Of a stretch of 64,000 nt of DNA, positions 58,137-64,000 are shown in pieces (position 1 is the first letter of the stretch; each line of letters opens with the position of its first letter). The stretch spans positions 4,026,501 to 4,090,500 of the forward strand of contig JBBDHG010000061.1 of NCBI GenBank assembly GCA_037951165.1, read 5' to 3'. The position numbers and the translations under genes were made by a program. Below the pieces are notes generated by a model. It was not told the DNA's origin. It ran no database searches and was given only the letters and a program-made list of their open reading frames with translations. The DNA is from Lophius americanus (taxonomy: Eukaryota > Chordata > Actinopteri > Lophiiformes > Lophiidae).

Positions 58137-61100
58137 ATGGCGATGTCTTTGTCCTCCCCATGTGGATGCCCCTACGACGAGGATGAGGAAATGGCTGTGT
58201 TTGAGTCTACAGCTGCAGAGCATGGAGGCCCTGCCAGGCCACGTTTACCCGAGATATCTGTCATTTCCCCTGGCCTGGACACTCAACAATCTATCAGGGA
58301 AGAGGTGAGGATTGACAATAGTTTGCCATGTTTGTGTTGTATCCTGTGAAGTTTACAACCCCTACTACTTTAAAGAAAGTAGCTTGTATTTACATTACAG
58401 GCAGTGATGAATTCCGATTTATAGGCTTGGCGAATGATTTAAGGATTCATATAATACTCATTCATTCATTATCAACCGCTTATCCTGTTCAGGGTCGTGG
58501 GGGGCTGGAGCCTATCCCAGCTGGGGCCGACACATAGGGACATACAACCACTCACACTTACACTCACTCCTACGGGCAATCTCAGCGACACCATTTCACC
58601 TATATTGCATGTTTTTGGACTGTGGGAGGAAGCCGGAGTTCCCGGAGAGAGCCCAAGCAGACAAAGGGAGAACAAGCAAACTCCACACAGAAAGGCCGGC
58701 AGAGGTGGATTCGTACCCAGTAACTACTTGCTGTGAGGCAGCAGCGCTAACCACTGTGCCGCGGTTCATATAATATGTTCTCTTTAAGAACTCGGAAACA
58801 TGCACATATTAAAAGTGTTATTTATGATGTGTATTTGTAGAAACTAGCAGTCAAACCTGCAGTGGTGACACAAGGAGGCTGTGATGACGGGAACACTGAG
58901 AGGGTGAAGGTTTTTCTACGTATTCGGCCCCTTACTGAGGCAGAGAGAGGCCGAGGAGAAGAACAGGTATGGCTATGAAGTCTAACATCACCCCCACTGA
59001 CTTTATTTCCCCCTTTTTTGCTAGACATGAGACATGTACATCTATAACTTCCAGTCTCTGCGCTCAAGGTTCACTCTTGTTTTAGGGTTGTGTGGCTGTT
59101 CAAGATGCGGAGACATTGCTTCTCAAAGCTCCAAAAGAATCGCAGAACATGAGGACTGCAGAAAGGGGCATTACCCAGAGCATGCACAAGTTCATTTTCA
59201 CAAAAGTAAGATAGCGACACGTGTCTAATGTTAAATTATACCTGCTGTACAAACCATAAACCAAGTTAACTTGCTAATTTAAGAAACAAAAGCAGCGGCG
59301 TTGGTCATACAGACTTCTTCAAAGGTGAATGAAAAATATCCCAAGCACATTGTTTATAGTTGGAGCTGAATGTTTACGGTGTTTGGGGGTCTAGCTATGT
59401 GTAGCACTCAATGCTTAAGCTAATTGATGGTTATGGTGTGTTAAAGCAGTCGTTAATTTTCTATGACTTGATGATCATAGATTTTTGGGCCAGAGGCCAC
59501 ACAGCAACAGCTCTATGAGTGCACAATGAATAAGATGGTGAAAGACGTGCTGCAAGGAGAAAACCGACTCCTGTACACCTATGGAGTCACCAATTCTGGA
59601 AAGACTTACACTATTCAGGGTAAGGCTGTTTTTTTCATTCTCTTTACACATATGTTGCAAGTCCAAGTCATATCCATAAACCAATAAACTTTCCCTACAG
59701 GTTCTGGTCGAGAGGCAGGCCTCCTGCCCCGGGCTTTGGTTTCTCTCTTCCGCAAACTGCAAGGTCGGCTCTATGCTGCTTTGGACATGAAGCCTGTCAT
59801 GTATCAGGATGTGAGGCAGCTTGATGCCGGTGAGGTCAGGGTGGAGGAAGTCCGCAGAAACTCTCTGCTCAAAGAGGTAAGCAGCTGGTCTTATGAAATG
59901 TTTGTTTGCTAGTGATTATGGCTTTAATCTCCAGAATGTAAATACATGTGTATTGTGGTTGTTTGTGAGTGAAGGACAGGAATGTCATATGTAGAAATCG
60001 AAATAATTTTAAGAGAGGTGAGATAACCAGTCCTACAAAGTTTTGATGGTTCAAGTAGATAAAAAGAAATTTTCAGCACCCGCTGTATAATTTGTGTCAC
60101 AATCTCAAAAAACATTTCATGTCACGTTTGCACCAAATAGTTTTAGTGCAGGTTCTTTACATATTATTTTTTGCTGATACGAGTAACTAAAATACTCCCA
60201 AGAGTTTGTCTTCGAACACAATGTGAGCTGATGTACACCTGTTTTGTTAAAGGATGAAAACCTGAATTTGCGGCGAGGCGCTACCACCACCGCCTGGGAC
60301 AGTGGGATCGGAGGACTCTCTTCCACTAGTAACATTGCCATGCAGTTTGAAGGTGAGGAGGTTAGCATGGGTGTTGTGCTGTAGGGCAGTATTTTCCAAA
60401 TTGTCATAAATTTATTAAAAAGACAATCAGACATTATTCTGGTACGTTGTTGGCGATGAAGTTGTGTTTTAATAGACACACTACAGAAGAATGAATGAGA
60501 AGAATGCTAGTTGATGTTATAGACCAAATGTAAAGTGCATTATAAATTAAATGTATTATTATTATTATTATAATTACAGATATGGACATGTTAAAAAAAA
60601 CTATTACAGATATGGACAAGTAAAAAAGAAATCCTCCATATATAATGCTACTTAACACATTTGAAAAAAACAAATTAATCATTTATAGCATCCACAGACG
60701 ACTGACACATTTAAAAAAGGACTTAAAACTTTCCTTTTTAGCAGAACCTATAACTAATTAACATTAATGCTTTTGGTCACGTTTTTGTATAGTTATTATT
60801 ATTATTTATTTATTTATATTTTTTATTGATGCTTTTATCTGCTTTTGCCTTGTAGCACTTTGAGATTTGATCCAAATGTAAAGTGCATTATAAATTAAAT
60901 GTATTATTATTATTATTATTATTATTTGATATTCATTCAAGTAGAACCCTGTTTCCATAGCATTTTGTTTAAATCTTTACTATCACTTTAAAACCCTTGA
61001 AATAAATCTTACATGGATTTTAAACTTACTCTCCTTAGACACCGACAGCGTCTGTCTGGAGCCTGACAGCCTTTCACACAGCGGAGGAGATGATCTGGAA

Positions 61101-64000
61101 GAAGGCCTACAGTTTTCTATCTGGGTGTCCTTCTATGAGATCTACAACGAGTTCCTGTATGACCTACTGGACGCCTCGCCCTCCCACCAAACCAAGAAAA
61201 GGGTTACACTGCGGCTTAGTGACGACAAGCAGGGAAACCCCTACGTCAGAGGTAACGCAGATTCACAGACTTGAAGTTGTTACAACTTTAGGCTGTTTTA
61301 ATTTCTATTTACGACTTGACACAATGCTAAAGCCAGCCTGCAGTTTTTCATGAAAGTATAGAGCTTTTATGTTGTACGTTAAACATTGTAAACTGTTTTC
61401 TATCTCCCGTCATTTCACAGAACTTGCTATAGATGATGAAGATACTTGATTGGTTTCGCACATTGAAAATTCCTTGTTGTGGCTACTACTTTACTGTGCT
61501 GTAATAATATAATTAATTGCTCTGTCAGACTTGACCTGGATCCAGGTCCGCAGTGCTGAGGAAGCCTGGAAGATTCTGAGGGCTGGACGGCGTAACCAGA
61601 GCTTCGCCAGCACTCATCTCAATCAAAACTCCAGCCGCAGGTAAGAACACAACAATCCTTTAACTTTTATTGATTTTAGACGTGTCTGTTTTCTAGCACC
61701 GCTCTGAGTATACATCTCTCACCCATGCAGCCACAGCATTTTCTCCGTCCGCGTCCTGCACATTCACCCAGAGGCGCATTCTTCTCCAGTCGTGCACGTC
61801 AGCGAGTGAGTAAACTTTTCTTACCTACACTTCTTTCAGTTTTGGTACATTTAGAAAAGTTTTATTGGATATTGTATTCATTTATAGTTTTGGTTTAATT
61901 TGGGTTTGTACATATAGTTAAAAAAAGACCTGTGTCCTGTCGAAATTCCTTTTCAGACTGACTGTGTGCGATCTGGCTGGGTCTGAACGTTGCAAGGAAC
62001 AACATAATGGTGAGAGGATGAAGGAGGCCAACAACATTAACACCTCCCTTTTGACCCTGGGCCGCTGTATTGCTGCTCTGAGGCAGAACCAGAACAATAA
62101 GTATGTAGCATTTTGCATAATATTATAAGGGGAACAGCATTAGCGATTGCTATTTAAAAGTTTGATATGGTCGTAGAAGTGTTTAGTACAGTAACTAACC
62201 CTTCTAGGGATTGAGTAAGTAGTCCTTGAGGTTATTTAGTTTTTGTTGCAAAGGTCATTGATGCACTTTAATTGTTACATTTTTGTCATACAATTTTGGA
62301 ATGAGTTGTTAAATAATGAGCTGATTTCCTATCGTACCTACAGGACACGACCCCCCCAGGTAGTGCCCTTTAGAGACAGTAAGCTGACCCGGGTCCTGCA
62401 GGGTTTCTTCTGCGGCAGGGGAAGCTCTAGCATGGTTGTTAACATCACTCCCTCTGCCCCCATATACGATGAAACCCTACAAGCCCTCAAATTTTCAGCT
62501 ATTGCTACTCAAGTAAGAAACGACACTTTGTGCTCCAGTCTGGAATTCCTCTGACTTGTAGGGATGGGACCAAAGAGTAATGAAATATTCCTCACATCAT
62601 TTTAGCTGGTCCATGGCCCGTCCACAAAGACCAGAGTGGCCTACATCTTGTCCCTGCTGCGCGAGCCATCAGCAAATGGTATTGAAAGCACAGTGATGGA
62701 AGAAGAAGAAGATGATAGTGATATGGAAGATGGGGATATCACCATATTAAATACTGAGGTAACATCCTTTGCCATTGTTTGGAAGAGCTAATAATCTCCA
62801 AAAGTGTTTTTCTTCATCAAACCATTTTATCTATTAGGCAATGAAGATATTGTTGTTAACTCTTTCAACCAGAAAGTTTTGCATATTTAGGTACAGAAAT
62901 GGCGCCACGATAATGATTTCTTAATGGTAGAATAGTAGATTGTCAGAATTCAGCTTGCCATGGCTGTAAAAAAAAATCCTGAATGAACATCTGCATGAAA
63001 TCTTGTTAGTGGCCACCTTGATGAGACAAGATGTCATTTTTTTGCCATCATGAATAATTGAAGATTCTGTTAAATCTGAAATGTCAATTGGAGTTGAGCA
63101 TCGCAAGAGGTATAGAAAAACCATCTGCACCTTGATGGTAAGGTCTGACTGTCATTCATTCAGGCATTGCTGCAGGCCATTAATGTTCTGAAAAGAGAGG
63201 TACATCGCCAGAGGAAAGAAAAAGAGGTTTTAGAGGCAAACGTGAGAGAGCAGGTGGTGTCTGAGATGATGGAGGTCATCTCTGAGATGCAAGATGGCTT
63301 CAGGTATGAAAGTTTTTTGTTTTTGTCAAACTTGTTAGTATTCAAACTATGAGAATATTCTACACTTTGATGTGCATGCTGAAGCTGAGTTATACCCCCT
63401 TGCCCATTAGAGAGACCCTGGAAGCAGAAAGGACTCTCATTGAAGAGAGGTACGAAGACAAAATAGCAAATATTCAGACACATCTGAAGAAATTCTACAG
63501 CCAGGAGCTGAAGGTGGGAACTAAATAATTCATTTATGTTACTTTCAGGCAACGTTTGTTTCCATGCTATGAGTTCAGTACACATAATCTGTGCAATCCA
63601 CACCTTGGATATTGTGGTTTCCACATTGTAGCTGTGTTTTAATGGCGTTCCACTTGTATTTGAATATTGATATGTTTTCTCTCACTGTTTTCTCTTAGGA
63701 GCGAGATCAGGAGATTGAAGCTTTGTCTGCTGCTCTTGAGACACCGACGGAATCTGAACCAGCGGCCACGGTGCCAGTGCCAGTGAGGGACTCTGAGGAA
63801 CCTCGGCGTTCTCAGCGCCTTATGACTCAAACTGAAAAGGGCAGCCTGCACGCTGAGCTCGACCAGTGTCGCTCTGAGCTACTCACCAATACGCGAGGTG
63901 AGCTACATAGTGACTGTAACACTGCTCTGATGATGTGGAGATTGTTCATAACAGTCGACTGTCTTTCACTTACCTTTGCAGAGCTGACAAAGCTGAGGAT
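58137..64000 (+). CDS. kif20a: Kinesin family member 20A (MKLP2), N-terminal 718 codons, truncated by the window edge
   Basis: Plus-end-directed kinesin-6 that moves the chromosomal passenger complex to the anaphase midzone and is needed for cytokinesis. Exons: 58137-58304, 58841-58966, 59086-59205, 59481-59619, 59701-59876, 60253-60352, 61039-61251, 61529-61640, 61731-61805, 61957-62100, 62344-62512, 62606-62758, 63164-63303, 63411-63513, 63699-63897, 63982-64000 (continues). The ATG lies 6 nt after the acceptor of exon 2. Motor motifs: VKVFLRIRPLT, P-loop YGVTNSGKT (172-180), switch I NQNSSRSHS, switch II DLAGSE (415-420) and VPFRDSKLTRVLQGFF. The kinesin-6 insertion in the motor (about 225-300) is present. 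An acidic stretch (EEEEDDSDMEDGD) and the start of the coiled-coil stalk follow. YGVTNSGKTYTIQGSGREAG favours KIF20A over KIF20B. Human KIF20A is 890 aa, so about the last fifth is missing. Confidence 0.95.
58453..58770 (+). mobile_element. Teleost interspersed repeat in kif20a intron 2
   Basis: Contains the strongly conserved phrases 'ccgcttatcctgttcagggt', 'ggagcctatcccagctgggg', 'ttggactgtgggaggaagcc', 'caaactccacacagaaaggc' and 'gctaaccactgtgccgcg', known from a very abundant fish repeat. It starts with a TTCA run, like the tract at 9145. It fills much of the 536-bp intron (58305-58840). The repeat class is not assigned here. Confidence 0.75.
60522..60576 (+). mobile_element. L2-like LINE tail, short copy, kif20a intron
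   Basis: Carries 'gaccaaatgtaaagtgcatt' and an ATT repeat, the last 50 or so bases of the same family. It sits 115 bp upstream of a longer copy in the same intron. Confidence 0.65.
60690..60927 (+). mobile_element. L2-like LINE 3' end, kif20a intron
   Basis: From 'ctgacacatttaaaaaagga' through 'tagcactttgagatttgatc' to an ATT repeat; colinear with the 3' part of the copy at 27575-28040. Together with the short copy it makes up much of the intron 60353-61038. Confidence 0.75.

Overview
This is a vertebrate, almost certainly teleost, genomic window. It carries five intron-rich protein-coding genes with GT-AG splice sites (one GC-AG exception), abundant microsatellites and fish-type interspersed repeats. 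The repeats include L2-like LINE 3' ends, Tc1-like elements with 'atcagccataacatta' ends, a piggyBac-like relic and hAT/Harbinger-like elements. No operons, phage genes, CRISPR arrays or bacterial signals are present.

Layout. 1-5.7 kb: non-coding sequence and the 3' flank/UTR of the first gene. 5.7-17.0 kb (minus): arhgap31 (CdGAP), 12 coding exons, deduced 1275 aa. 17-23.4 kb: intergenic, with a CRE-like site and a Tc1-like relic. 23.4-30.5 kb (minus): b4galt4, 6 coding exons, 352 aa, probably with a non-coding first exon near 36.2 kb. 30.8-37.8 kb: repeat-rich sequence with a piggyBac-like relic. 37.8-42.8 kb (minus): casr, the extracellular calcium-sensing receptor, 6 coding exons, 940 aa. 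43-46.8 kb: intergenic. 46.85-52.97 kb (plus): a cationic amino acid transporter closest to slc7a2 (CAT-2), 11 coding exons, 610 aa. 54.1-64.0 kb (plus): kif20a (MKLP2), with a mitotic-type promoter and the first 16 coding exons; it runs off the right edge.

I traced exon boundaries by hand. In all four complete genes the summed exons are divisible by three and end in a stop, which supports the models. The genes do not form a pathway. ARHGAP31, B4GALT4 and CASR are linked on human 3q13-q21, so the left two thirds looks like ancestral synteny. The slc7a2-like gene and kif20a have human counterparts on other chromosomes.

The most interesting observations concern splice architecture. A 28-bp tandem triplication copies a complete 3' splice site three times in arhgap31. 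A GT microsatellite occupies the polypyrimidine position of another arhgap31 acceptor. casr intron 1 is about 83% Tc1-like transposon. The slc7a2-like gene has a GC-AG intron and only the low-affinity (CAT-2A-type) version of the exon that is duplicated in mammals. I found no convincing previously undescribed biological system.
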